Source: Oscillospiraceae bacterium (GTDB taxonomy: Bacteria > Bacillota > Clostridia > Oscillospirales > Oscillospiraceae). From it: DNA of 64,000 nucleotides. The stretch is taken from the NCBI GenBank assembly GCA_017434755.1, contig JAFRER010000003.1, positions 124,001 to 188,000 of the forward strand. Reading direction: 5' to 3'. The position numbers were made by a program, and so were the translations under genes. Each line of letters opens with the position of its first letter. Within the stretch, counting starts at the first letter, position 1. The notes beneath the pieces were generated by a model. It was not told the origin of the DNA. It ran no database searches and worked only from the letters and a program-made list of their open reading frames with translations. Shown here in pieces: positions 20,160 through 28,690 of this stretch.

Positions 20160-21032
20160 ATGAAAGGACATATAGTCAAGTCTTTGAGCGGCTTTTTCTA
20201 CGTAAACTGTAATGGGGATATCGTCCGATGCCGGGCAAGAGGCAGATTCAAGGCAGACAGTCTGTCACCCGTAGTGGGAGATATGGTCGAATACGCGATC
20301 CTGGATGACTGCAGCGGCATTATCGAAAAGATCTATCCCAGAAAAAACAGTTTTATCAGGCCTGCTGTTTCGAACGTGGATCTGTTCGTATTCATTGCAT
20401 CCGATTCACTTCCGGTCACAGATCCCTTCCTGATAGACAGAGTTTCGGTCATTGCGGCTTATAACGGATGCGGATTCATTCTGTGTATCAATAAAGAGGA
20501 TATTCCCCATGATGACAGGCTGTATAACATTTATAAAGACGTAAGCTTTGATGTGATCAAGACGTCCGCGGTCAGTTCGGACGGCGTCGAAGAGCTCAGA
20601 AGCCTGCTGCAGGGGAAAACCTGTGTTTTCACCGGTAATTCCGGGATAGGAAAATCAAGCCTTGTAAACTGCCTTTTCCCGGATGCTGAAGCAGAAACGG
20701 CAGAGATCAGTTTCAGCCTGAACAGGGGAAAACATACGACAAGAGCTGTTCAGTCCTATGATATAGGCAATGATACGATCATCATCGATACGCCGGGTTT
20801 TTCATCCTTTGACGTGAGTCAGATCAGCAGCATCGATCCGAATGAACTCGCATCATGCTTTGTAGATTTCAAGGATCATCTCGGCGGATGCCGTTTCAAC
20901 GACTGCGCGCACATCAACGAACCAGGCTGTTCCGTAATAGAGGCATGCACCTCCGGGGAGATACAGGCTACGCGGCATGATTCATACTGCAGGCTGTATG
21001 ATATGCTGAAAAACAGTGTGAAACCGTATTGA
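20160..21032 (+). CDS. rsgA: Ribosome small-subunit-dependent GTPase RsgA
   Basis: Circularly permuted GTPase needed for late 30S assembly. Order of parts: N-terminal OB fold (about 1-65), G4-like CINKED, P-loop GNSGIGKSSL, switch DTPGFSSF, and a C-terminal zinc site (CRFNDCAHINEPGC). ATG 20160 has GGAG 8 bases upstream and gives 290 residues; a GTG at 20151 overlapping the prkC stop is the alternative. rpe and thiN, which follow in B. subtilis, are absent. Confidence 0.95.
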   Translation: MKGHIVKSLSGFFYVNCNGDIVRCRARGRFKADSLSPVVGDMVEYAILDDCSGIIEKIYPRKNSFIRPAVSNVDLFVFIASDSLPVTDPFLIDRVSVIAAYNGCGFILCINKEDIPHDDRLYNIYKDVSFDVIKTSAVSSDGVEELRSLLQGKTCVFTGNSGIGKSSLVNCLFPDAEAETAEISFSLNRGKHTTRAVQSYDIGNDTIIIDTPGFSSFDVSQISSIDPNELASCFVDFKDHLGGCRFNDCAHINEPGCSVIEACTSGEIQATRHDSYCRLYDMLKNSVKPY

Positions 21033-21033
21033 C

Positions 21034-21062
21034 TTGCTATCTGTTGCCCCCTGTGGTAGTAT
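21034..21062 (+). promoter_or_regulatory. Possible promoter for yebC
   Basis: TTGCTA (21034-21039), a 17-base spacer and TAGTAT (21057-21062), just after the rsgA stop and 35 bases before the yebC start. Four of six matches in each hexamer; there is no terminator after rsgA, so read-through is also likely. Confidence 0.4.
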
Positions 21063-21097
21063 ATAAAATCATATTTTACTGAGAGGAATGGTTGTCA

Positions 21098-21838
21098 ATG
21101 TCAGGACATTCTAAGTGGCACAATATCCAGAAAACGAAGGGCGCGGCCGATGCGAAGAGAGCGCAGGCCTTCACCAAGATCGCCCGTGAAATGGTAGTTG
21201 CGGTAAAGGAAGGCGGAAGCGGAGATCCCAGGAGCAATTCAAAGCTGGCTGCGGTCATCGCCAAGGCCAAAGCTGCCAATATGCCGAACGACAATATCAA
21301 GCGTACCATCGAGAAAGCCCTCGGAAGCGCGAACAATGAAAACTATGAAAATATCGTTTATGAAGGTTACGGCCCCTGCGGAGTCGCCGTCATCATCGAG
21401 ACGATGACTGACAACCGGAACAGAACAGCCGGGGAGATGCGCCATTATTTCGATAAATACGGCGGGAATATGGGAGCGGCCAACTGTGTTTCCTGGTCCT
21501 TTGATAAGAAGGGCGTTATCGTGATCGATAACGAGGATGAAGAGCTCGATGAGGAAAAGGTGTTCGAGGATGCTCTCGAGGCCGGTGCCGCTGACTTTGA
21601 AGCTGACGGTGAGGTAATGAATGTATATACCGCTGAAGACGACGTGGCGGCAGTTGCCGACGCGCTTACCGCTGCCGGGTATAAACTCCTCTCGGCTCAG
21701 GTGGAAATGATCCCGCAGAACGGTTATATCAAGCTCACGAATGAGGATGATATCAAGAACATGCAGAAGATGCTCGATATGTTCGAGGACAACGAGGATG
21801 TCCAGAACGTCTGGCACAATTGGGAAGACGCCGAATAA
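21098..21838 (+). CDS. yebC: YebC/PmpR family transcription/translation regulator
   Basis: YebC-family protein of 246 residues from ATG 21098 (MSGHSKWHNIQ, the universal family N-terminus; a TTG at 21092 adds two residues). Known as a transcriptional regulator in some bacteria and, for YebC2-type proteins, as a factor that relieves ribosome stalling at prolines; which applies here cannot be read from sequence. Motifs: GGSGDPRSN, NMPNDNIKR, YEGYGPCGVA. Followed by a strong terminator shared with rnpB. Confidence 0.94.
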   Translation: MSGHSKWHNIQKTKGAADAKRAQAFTKIAREMVVAVKEGGSGDPRSNSKLAAVIAKAKAANMPNDNIKRTIEKALGSANNENYENIVYEGYGPCGVAVIIETMTDNRNRTAGEMRHYFDKYGGNMGAANCVSWSFDKKGVIVIDNEDEELDEEKVFEDALEAGAADFEADGEVMNVYTAEDDVAAVADALTAAGYKLLSAQVEMIPQNGYIKLTNEDDIKNMQKMLDMFEDNEDVQNVWHNWEDAE

Positions 21839-21863
21839 CACAATTGATTTATATTCCATATAT

Positions 21864-21896
21864 AAAAGGGAGCGCGAATCAGCGCTCCCTTTTATT
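21864..21896. terminator. Bidirectional terminator between yebC and rnpB
   Basis: Perfect 12-bp stem (21864-21875 with 21882-21893, loop GAATCA) with a T-rich tail on the plus strand and, because the stem begins with AAAA, a TTTT tail on the minus strand. It can end yebC (+) and RNase P RNA (-). Confidence 0.88.
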
Positions 21897-21898
21897 TA

Positions 21899-22233
21899 GG
21901 CGATCCTGTAAGCCGGGTTCTGTTGAAAACGGTCATCTGTCTAGATTTGCAGTTGCCTGCAGATTCAAGCCACCTCCCCGGGACGGCCGGGCCGGCCATA
22001 TGTCCCTCCGCGGTGTTGCTCCGGATAGAGTTTACAGCATTAACGTGTCTCCACGCAATGAGTGAGCTCTTACCTCACTTTTCCACCCTTACCGATGTTA
22101 TCGGCGGTATATCTCTGTTGCACTTGTCCGAGGGTTTCCCCTGGCGGGCGTTACCCGTTATCCTTGCCCTGCGGAGCCCGGACTTTCCTCACGTATCAGC
22201 TTTCGCACGATACCCGCGACCGTTCGGATTGCC
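21899..22233 (-). ncRNA. rnpB: RNase P RNA, bacterial class A
   Basis: Catalytic RNA that matures tRNA 5' ends. On the minus strand the universally conserved 5' core GAGGAAAGTCCGGGCTC lies at 22174-22190 and the 3' core ACAGAACCCGGCTTAC at 21908-21923. Ends were set by the P1 helix: GGCAATCC (22226-22233) pairs with GGATCGCC (21899-21906) with a single A-C mismatch. Length about 335 nt. The general layout fits the ancestral type A rather than the B. subtilis-like type B, as is usual for Clostridia. The predicted 5' end lies 7 bases downstream of a good -10 box, an independent check. Confidence 0.95.
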
Positions 22234-22239
22234 ATTGCG

Positions 22240-22268
22240 ATTTTAGCAATGAATCTGTTGACAGTCAA
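22240..22268 (-). promoter_or_regulatory. rnpB promoter
   Basis: Minus strand: TTGACT (22263-22268), exactly 17 bases, TAAAAT (22240-22245), then seven bases to the predicted RNA start. Its -35 box overlaps the -35 box of the opposing murD promoter. Confidence 0.82.
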
Positions 22269-22285
22269 TATATTTGTTGTAGAAT
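22258..22285 (+). promoter_or_regulatory. murD promoter overlapping the rnpB promoter
   Basis: Plus strand: consensus TTGACA (22258-22263), 16-base spacer, TAGAAT (22280-22285), about 40 bases before the murD start. The first base of the minus-strand -35 region is shared: TTGACAGTCAA (22258-22268) is a perfect odd palindrome. Confidence 0.72.
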
Positions 22286-22324
22286 ACTAATGTTTGAATA
22301 CTTGCTTAACATGGAGCATCTGTG

Positions 22325-23707
22325 ATGGATCTTTACGGATATGTAGAAAGCATAAAGGATAAAAGGATCTGCGTGATCGGCGCAGGGATCAGCAACAGGC
22401 CGCTCATCAGGCTTCTGCTTACTTCTGGATGCAATGTCACCGTATGTGATAAGAGAAACGCGGAACAGCTGGATACCGATGATCTGAAGCTGATCGCCCT
22501 CGGCGCCAGATACAGGCTCGGTGAGGATTATCTCAGCGGTCTTGATCATGATATTATCTTCCGTACTCCGGGACTCATGCCTTTTGACAAAAACCTTCAG
22601 GATGCAAAGAGCAGGGGAGCTCTTATCACATCTGAGATGGAAGTGTTCTTCTCGCTTTGCCCCTGCAGGATCATCGCGATCACGGGAAGTGACGGCAAGA
22701 CCACCACTTCGACGCTGATCGCAGAGCTTCTGAAACAGGAAGGGTATACCGTCCATCTAGGAGGCAATATCGGGAAGCCGCTTCTCTGCGAGGTCCCGTT
22801 CATGAAGAAGGATGACTTCACGGTGCTCGAACTCAGCTCCTTCCAGCTTCACAGCATGTACTGCCGTCCCGATACGGCGGTCATTACGAATATCACGCCG
22901 AACCATCTCGACAAGCATAGAGATTACGAAGACTATATCACGGCAAAAAAGAGCATCTTTCTGAATCAGGATGAAACATGCAGGCTCGTTCTGAATCAGG
23001 ATGACGATATCTGCAGACCTTTTGCGGCTGAAGCCGCCGCAGATATATACTGGTTTTCACTGACCGGGAAAGTGAGCAAAGGATACCGGTTTGACGGTGA
23101 AACTATTATCAGGGCTAACGGAACGGATGAGAAGGCTGTGCTTTCAAAAAAGGATATTACGATCCCGGGACTGCACAATATCGCAAACTTCATGACGGCA
23201 ATGTGCGCGGTGGACGGTCTTGTGTCTGAGGAAACCGTGAAAACGGTTGCAAGGGAATTCAAGGGCGTGGAGCACAGACTGGAGACTGTGAGAGTGTTTG
23301 ACGGAGTCACCTTTATTAACGATTCCATTGCGTCCAGTCCGACCAGAACGGTCGCCGGTCTTAAGGCGCTTCCGGGAAAACCGGTCATTATTCTCGGAGG
23401 CTATGATAAAAAACTCGATTTCGCGCCTCTGGGCGACGGTGTGTGCCGGTACGCAAAAGCGGCGTTCCTAACAGGCGCCACGGCGGAAAAGATCTATGAT
23501 GCCATCATGGCTTCGCCCTACTATGCGGAGAATAAGATCGACGTTTTTCTTGATAAGGATTTTGATTCCAACTTTCGTAAAGCCTGTGAATACGCCTCTT
23601 CCGGGGATACGGTGATCCTCTCTCCGGCCTGCGCTTCTTTTGACCGTTTTAAAAACTTTGAAGAGAGAGGAAATCATTTCAGGAAACTTGTTATGGAGCT
23701 CGAATGA
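22325..23707 (+). CDS. murD: UDP-N-acetylmuramoyl-L-alanine--D-glutamate ligase
   Basis: Adds D-Glu to UDP-MurNAc-L-Ala in cytoplasmic peptidoglycan precursor synthesis. 460 residues from ATG 22325, which has GGAG 8 bases upstream; GTG 22322 is the alternative. Seen: ATP loop ITGSDGKTTT, GGNIGKPL, NITPNHLDKHRDYEDY, VEHRLE, NDSIASSPTRT and GGYDKKLDF. It lies outside any division/cell wall cluster, beside rnpB, with its own promoter. ATGA overlap with the next gene. Confidence 0.95.
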   Translation: MDLYGYVESIKDKRICVIGAGISNRPLIRLLLTSGCNVTVCDKRNAEQLDTDDLKLIALGARYRLGEDYLSGLDHDIIFRTPGLMPFDKNLQDAKSRGALITSEMEVFFSLCPCRIIAITGSDGKTTTSTLIAELLKQEGYTVHLGGNIGKPLLCEVPFMKKDDFTVLELSSFQLHSMYCRPDTAVITNITPNHLDKHRDYEDYITAKKSIFLNQDETCRLVLNQDDDICRPFAAEAAADIYWFSLTGKVSKGYRFDGETIIRANGTDEKAVLSKKDITIPGLHNIANFMTAMCAVDGLVSEETVKTVAREFKGVEHRLETVRVFDGVTFINDSIASSPTRTVAGLKALPGKPVIILGGYDKKLDFAPLGDGVCRYAKAAFLTGATAEKIYDAIMASPYYAENKIDVFLDKDFDSNFRKACEYASSGDTVILSPACASFDRFKNFEERGNHFRKLVMELE

Positions 23708-24948
23708 TGGTCATCAGTGAGAAAGTATTGAAATATGCCGGCATATGCGAAGAAAAGTGCAGAGGAAGATTTGCGGAGATTGAAAGGGTCTCGTTATTCA
23801 ACACGCAGAAGGTGCTTGAAGCCTTTCAGAAGGAGAAAGTTTCCGAAAGCTGCTTCTCCGGGACGACGGGATACGGTTATGATGATCTCGGCCGTGAGAC
23901 ACTGGACAGAGTATACGCGGATGTCTTCCGGGCTGAATCTGCTCTCGTAAGGATAGGCTTCGTGAACGGTACGCATGCGATCTCCGCTGCGATTATGGCG
24001 ATGCTTGCCCCCGGAGATGTGCTGCTTTCCGTTACTGGCAGCCCGTATGATACTCTGCGTTCAACGATAGGAGAGAATGACAAACGTCATGGCTCACTGC
24101 GTTTTTACGGTATAGGATACAGGCAGATCGAACTTACGGATGCCGGCTGCCCTGATTTTGATAAGATCAGAACAGAGGCCTCCGACCGATCCGTTAAAGC
24201 AATCCTGATACAGCGATCAAGAGGCTATTCGCTGAGAAAAGCTCTTTCCGTCGATACTGTCGCCGAGATATGCGCACGTGTCAGGGAAGTCAATCCCGGC
24301 GCATCGATCCTGGTGGATAATTGTTACGGTGAATTTACGGAAGAAAAGGAGCCTATAGAAGGCGGAGCCGATCTTATCGCAGGATCGCTTATAAAGAATC
24401 CCGGAGGCGGCATTGCTCCGGCCGGAGGTTATATTGCCGGAAGAAGGGATCTTGTCGAGAAGGCTGCCATGTGCCTCACGACTCCCGGGATCGGAGGTGA
24501 ATGCGGCGCTACGCTCGGTAATAACAGACTGTTGTTCCAGGGACTCTACTTTGCTCCGCATTGTGTATCTCAAGCGCTGAAGACAGCAGTCTTCTGCTCG
24601 GCTCTGATGGAAGAGTTCGGAATGGTGTCATCACCGAAATGGAATGAAAAACGTTCTGATATCATACAGGCGGTAAGCCTCGGGTCACGTGACAGGATGC
24701 TTAAGTTCTGCAAAGGGATCCAGAGCGGCTCTGCAGTTGATGCCTATGTTTCTCCCGAACCGTGGAACATGCCGGGTTACGACTGTGAAGTGATCATGGC
24801 GGCAGGCAATTTTATCCAGGGGGCATCTCTTGAACTTTCGGCTGATGGCCCGGTAAGAGAGCCTTATACGATCTATCTGCAGGGAGGCCTTACATATGAG
24901 GCCGGAAAGCTCGGGATCATGAATGCGGTCTCAGCGATGACAGTCTGA
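23704..24948 (+). CDS. Methionine gamma-lyase family protein (aluminium-resistance type)
   Basis: PLP-dependent Cys/Met-metabolism-fold protein of 414 residues, similar to the family annotated as aluminium resistance protein or methionine gamma-lyase-like. Seen: SGTTGYGYDDLGRETLD, FVNGTHAISAA, VDNCYGEF with the PLP Asp, and the candidate Schiff-base lysine in GSLIKNPGGGIAP. The real substrate in this family is poorly established. Overlaps murD by 4 bases and ends at a terminator. Confidence 0.85.
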   Translation: MMVISEKVLKYAGICEEKCRGRFAEIERVSLFNTQKVLEAFQKEKVSESCFSGTTGYGYDDLGRETLDRVYADVFRAESALVRIGFVNGTHAISAAIMAMLAPGDVLLSVTGSPYDTLRSTIGENDKRHGSLRFYGIGYRQIELTDAGCPDFDKIRTEASDRSVKAILIQRSRGYSLRKALSVDTVAEICARVREVNPGASILVDNCYGEFTEEKEPIEGGADLIAGSLIKNPGGGIAPAGGYIAGRRDLVEKAAMCLTTPGIGGECGATLGNNRLLFQGLYFAPHCVSQALKTAVFCSALMEEFGMVSSPKWNEKRSDIIQAVSLGSRDRMLKFCKGIQSGSAVDAYVSPEPWNMPGYDCEVIMAAGNFIQGASLELSADGPVREPYTIYLQGGLTYEAGKLGIMNAVSAMTV

Positions 24949-24960
24949 CAGAAACAGTTA

Positions 24961-24988
24961 AACGGCTTTTTTAAAAGCCGTTTTTTAT
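24961..24988 (+). terminator. Terminator after the PLP lyase gene
   Basis: Inverted repeat 24961-24970 with 24973-24982 (AACGGCTTTT / AAAAGCCGTT) followed by six T; the innermost pairs must open to form a loop. Closes the murD operon. Confidence 0.82.
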
Positions 24989-25017
24989 TTGCTAAATACA
25001 GCATCCTGTGATATTAT
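24989..25017 (+). promoter_or_regulatory. Possible prfC promoter
   Basis: TTGCTA (24989-24994), 17 bases, TATTAT (25012-25017), directly after the preceding terminator and 40 bases before prfC. Confidence 0.5.
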
Positions 25018-25057
25018 AACTCAGTTATAGTACGATAAGGACAATAGTATTCAACAT

Positions 25058-26647
25058 ATGGAAACGCAGGAAGAAATCAAAAGAAGAAGGACCTTCGCCA
25101 TCATCTCACATCCGGACGCCGGGAAAACTACACTGACTGAAAAACTGCTCCTTTACGGCGGCGCTATACAGCAGGCCGGAGCAGTAAAAGGAAAGGCGGC
25201 TGCAAGACATGCCGTGTCCGACTGGATGGAGCTTGAAAAGCAGAGAGGGATCTCGGTCACATCTTCTGTTATGCAGTTCGATTACAGAGGATACTGCATC
25301 AACATCCTTGATACACCTGGACATCAGGACTTTTCCGAGGATACATACAGGACTCTCATGGCAGCGGATTCAGCTGTGATGGTAATCGATGCTGCCAAGG
25401 GTATTGAGCCACAGACCAGAAAACTCTTTAAAATATGTGCCATGAGGCATATTCCCATCTTCACGTTCATCAACAAGCTCGACAGGGAGGCGCTGAGTTC
25501 CTTTGAGCTTCTGGAACAGCTGGAAAAGGAATTCGGTATTGGGACATATCCGTTCAACTGGCCGGTAGGATGCGGGCAGAGTTTCCGCGGCGTTTACGAC
25601 AGGCAGTCACGCTCGCTGCTTTTATTCAATGAGTTTCACCATGGACAGAGCAGGATCAGCGCTGTTGCGTATTCGATCGATGACAGGGAAGCTCTCGACG
25701 GGATCCTCTCGTACGGACAGTATGATACTCTTCTTGAGGAAACGGAACTTCTTGACGGCGCAGGCTATGAATTCGATATTGAGCAGGTGCGTTCGGGAAA
25801 ACTCAGTCCGGTGTTTTTCGGATCGGCTTTGAATAATTTCGGCGTTGAGCAGTTTCTCAACAAGTTCATTGAGCTGACCGTTCCTCCTCTTCCCAGAATG
25901 TCCGGTGATGATGAGATCAGTCCGTTTTCGGACGGTTTCTCTGCATTCGTTTTCAAGATCCAGGCCAATATGAACAAGGCCCACCGCGACAGGATCGCCT
26001 TCTTCAGGATCTGCTCCGGAAAGTTTGAAAGAGACAGAGAATACTATCATGTCCAGCAGAAGAAAACAATAAAACTGGCTCAGCCGCAGCAGCTCATGGC
26101 GCAGGACCGCTCTATCATCGACGAGGCGTATGCGGGCGATATCATCGGCGTTTTTGATCCGGGCGTATTCTCCATAGGCGATACGGTCTGTGAAAAGGGA
26201 ATGAATGTCACATATGAAGGCATACCCACCTTTGCGCCTGAGCACTTTGCCTCTGTTGAGCGTACTGATACGATGAAACGGAAGCAGTTTGAAAAGGGCA
26301 TCATGCAGATCGCGCAGGAAGGAGCCATCCAGATATTCCATGAACCCTTTTCCGGTATCGAAGAGGTCATCGTCGGTGTCGTCGGCGTTCTGCAGTTTGA
26401 AGTGCTCGAATACAGACTGCGGACGGAATACGGAGTAGAGATCAGAAGAAGAGATCTGCCTTATGAATGCATCCGCTGGATAGACAGTGCTGAAACCGCT
26501 CCGGACAGACTGAACCTTACGAGTGATACAAAATGGGTCCAGGATTACAGAGGCAACAATCTGCTCCTGTTTACCTCCTCCTGGTGTATTAACTGGGCTC
26601 TTCAGAAAAACGATGGACTTGTCCTGCGTGAATTCAACAGGGAATGA
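25058..26647 (+). CDS. prfC: Peptide chain release factor 3
   Basis: Translational GTPase that recycles RF1/RF2 after termination. 529 residues, normal for RF3. Seen: SHPDAGKTTLTEKLL (G1), RGISVTSS (G2), DTPGHQDFSEDTYR (G3) and FINKLDRE (G4). The ribosome binding site is odd: AAGGA (25037-25041) is 16 bases before the ATG, far more than usual; a non-standard ATT at 25049 would sit closer, but there is no further evidence for it. Confidence 0.95.
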   Translation: METQEEIKRRRTFAIISHPDAGKTTLTEKLLLYGGAIQQAGAVKGKAAARHAVSDWMELEKQRGISVTSSVMQFDYRGYCINILDTPGHQDFSEDTYRTLMAADSAVMVIDAAKGIEPQTRKLFKICAMRHIPIFTFINKLDREALSSFELLEQLEKEFGIGTYPFNWPVGCGQSFRGVYDRQSRSLLLFNEFHHGQSRISAVAYSIDDREALDGILSYGQYDTLLEETELLDGAGYEFDIEQVRSGKLSPVFFGSALNNFGVEQFLNKFIELTVPPLPRMSGDDEISPFSDGFSAFVFKIQANMNKAHRDRIAFFRICSGKFERDREYYHVQQKKTIKLAQPQQLMAQDRSIIDEAYAGDIIGVFDPGVFSIGDTVCEKGMNVTYEGIPTFAPEHFASVERTDTMKRKQFEKGIMQIAQEGAIQIFHEPFSGIEEVIVGVVGVLQFEVLEYRLRTEYGVEIRRRDLPYECIRWIDSAETAPDRLNLTSDTKWVQDYRGNNLLLFTSSWCINWALQKNDGLVLREFNRE

Positions 26648-27288
26648 TCGATCATATGGAAAAAAAGCTGATAATTGAAATTCTTCGGAAACTGCCTTTT
26701 GACACGCTTTCAGCAAAGCTTTCCGATGCTTCGGAAAAGCCCGATGCCGGGAGCGCATCCTGTCTGGTCGCATCTGTTGCAGCCGCACTGCTGAAACGTG
26801 CGGCAAATCAGGCAGTGAAGTCTGTCGGCACAGAGACGGAGAGGATCGAATATATCCGCAAAAATTCCGAGATCATCCGGAACTATATGGATCATCTGGT
26901 GGACGAGGATGTCCGGTGCAGGGGACCTTTGAAGAAAGCCTTTGAAGATGGCGACCCGGAAAAGATCTCCGCATGCTGTCAGACAGCCTGTGCGATCGCG
27001 ATCGAGACGGTCGACATGATGCGGACTCTTCTGGGCTTCTGTGCGGAGATCCGTGACTTTTTCGGAAACAAAACGCCGCATTACGTATTTGAAGCGGCCT
27101 CTCTGGCATTCGCTGCTGTCGAGTCGGAAGTTGCTTATATCGATTCCGTTACAAAACTGAGCGACGATCCGACGTACATTTACATTACAAACAAGGAAAC
27201 CGGCATATATATTGATGATTGTAAAAAACTGAAGGAGAAGGTCTACTCCGGATATTCCGGACTTGCTGCTTATGAGGTGAATAAATGA
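26644..27288 (+). CDS. Cyclodeaminase/cyclohydrolase (FTCD C-terminal) family protein
   Basis: 214-residue helical protein of the formimidoyl-THF cyclodeaminase / methenyl-THF cyclohydrolase (FchA) family. The N-terminal folate-loop region, normally PTPGGGSA, reads PDAGSASCLVASVAAALL, so the glycine-rich loop is altered. If active it would interconvert one-carbon folates, but activity is not assured. ATGA overlap with prfC and with the sirtuin gene; an internal ATG at 26656 is a possible start. Confidence 0.7.
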   Translation: MIDHMEKKLIIEILRKLPFDTLSAKLSDASEKPDAGSASCLVASVAAALLKRAANQAVKSVGTETERIEYIRKNSEIIRNYMDHLVDEDVRCRGPLKKAFEDGDPEKISACCQTACAIAIETVDMMRTLLGFCAEIRDFFGNKTPHYVFEAASLAFAAVESEVAYIDSVTKLSDDPTYIYITNKETGIYIDDCKKLKEKVYSGYSGLAAYEVNK

Positions 27289-28001
27289 GCGTTGAGATAG
27301 AAAAACTCAAGACCATCATTGAACAAAGCGACAATATCGTTTTTTTTGGCGGGGCCGGAGTCAGCACGGAAAGCGGGATACCCGATTTCAGAAGTGTTGA
27401 CGGTTTGTATAACCAGAAATGGAAGTATCCTCCCGAGACAATCCTCAGCCATTCCTTTTTTGTACAGAATCCGGAAGAGTATTACCGCTTCCATCATGAA
27501 AAGCTCAAAGTCAGAGGATTCAAGCCCAATCAGGCGCATATCAGACTGGCGGAACTGGAAAAGGAAGGCAAGCTCAAAGCTGTTATTACACAGAATATCG
27601 ACGGGCTTCATCAGGCGGCAGGCAGCAGGAACGTTCTTGAGCTTCACGGGACCCTGCACCGTGCTTATTGCTCGGCTTGCGGAAAGCCTTTCAGCGCCGA
27701 GGAAATGGAAAACTGCGAGGGAGTACCGAGATGCTCCTGCGGAGGGGTTATCAGACCGGATATCGTGCTGTATGAGGAATCCCTTGATGACAGGGTGCTG
27801 AGGGCATCTGTAAATTATATCAGAAACGCGGAAGTTCTCATCGTCGGCGGGACTTCGCTCAATGTTTATCCGGCGGCCGGACTTATCAACTATTATAACG
27901 GAAATAAACTTGTTCTTATCAACCGCAGTGCGACTCCGTATGATGAGTACGCCGATCTGATCATACACGCGAATATCGGTTATGTATTTTCACAGGTTTG
28001 A
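27285..28001 (+). CDS. cobB: NAD-dependent protein deacetylase, Sir2 family
   Basis: Sirtuin removing acyl groups from lysines with NAD. 238 residues. Seen: GGAGVSTESGIPDFRS (NAD site), TQNIDGLH, catalytic His in LELHGTLH, the zinc cysteines CSACG and CSCGG, and RPDIVLYEE. 4-base overlap with the preceding gene. In other bacteria sirtuins control acetyl-CoA synthetase and other metabolic enzymes; no acs is nearby. Confidence 0.94.
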   Translation: MSVEIEKLKTIIEQSDNIVFFGGAGVSTESGIPDFRSVDGLYNQKWKYPPETILSHSFFVQNPEEYYRFHHEKLKVRGFKPNQAHIRLAELEKEGKLKAVITQNIDGLHQAAGSRNVLELHGTLHRAYCSACGKPFSAEEMENCEGVPRCSCGGVIRPDIVLYEESLDDRVLRASVNYIRNAEVLIVGGTSLNVYPAAGLINYYNGNKLVLINRSATPYDEYADLIIHANIGYVFSQV

Positions 28002-28015
28002 AACAGGGAGCATTT

Positions 28016-28690
28016 ATGGGAAAGGGTAAACTCATCATTTTCGAGGGAATAGACGGCAGCGGAAAATCTTCACAGTACCGCCGGATCTGCGACAGACTTT
28101 CGGCGGATTACGTTTCTTTCAGAAAAATCGTTTTTCCCAGATATGACAAAGAAAGCAGCGCGCTAATCAGGCTGTATCTCAACGGTTCTTTCGGTTCGCA
28201 TCCGGATGATGTCAACGCTTACGCGGCGTCTTTGTTTTATGCGGTCGACCGTTTTGCCTCCTTTAAAGATGACTGGGGGGCGGAGTATTTATCCGGTCAG
28301 CTGATCATAGCTGACCGGTACACGACTTCCAATATCGTTCACCAGGGAGCAAAGCTTCCTGAAAATGAACGGAAGGATTATTTTGCCTGGGTTTCGGATC
28401 TTGAATATGTTAAAATGGGGCTTCCCGAACCGGACAGAGTATTTTTCCTGGATGTTGACCTTGCCACCTCTCTCCGAAGAATGAAGAAGCGGCAGGAGAA
28501 ATATCACACTTCAGCGGATATCCATGAAAAGGATACTGAATATCTGGAAAGATGTATTTCCACGGCCAGAATGGCCTGTGATTATTTCGGATGGACTCTT
28601 GTCCCGTTTGAAAGAAACGGCGCGGAAAGAGAGATCATGGAAAAGAACGACGATCTTTATCGTCAGATCCATACAGCGCTGCAGGATTGA
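28016..28690 (+). CDS. tmk: Thymidylate kinase
   Basis: dTMP to dTDP. P-loop FEGIDGSGKSSQ, the DRY-type motif ADRYTTSN and a lid region RRMKKRQEK are seen. Start ATG 28016 has AGGGAG 5 bases upstream; this gives 224 residues, a little longer than classical Tmk. A TTG at 27998 inside the sirtuin stop is less likely. Confidence 0.9.
   Translation: MGKGKLIIFEGIDGSGKSSQYRRICDRLSADYVSFRKIVFPRYDKESSALIRLYLNGSFGSHPDDVNAYAASLFYAVDRFASFKDDWGAEYLSGQLIIADRYTTSNIVHQGAKLPENERKDYFAWVSDLEYVKMGLPEPDRVFFLDVDLATSLRRMKKRQEKYHTSADIHEKDTEYLERCISTARMACDYFGWTLVPFERNGAEREIMEKNDDLYRQIHTALQD

Noticed and set aside
25049-25057. ATT as a start codon for prfC, which would fix the poor RBS spacing
   Set aside because: The added residues (IQH) have no family support and ATT starts are rare; the ATG at 25058 is kept.
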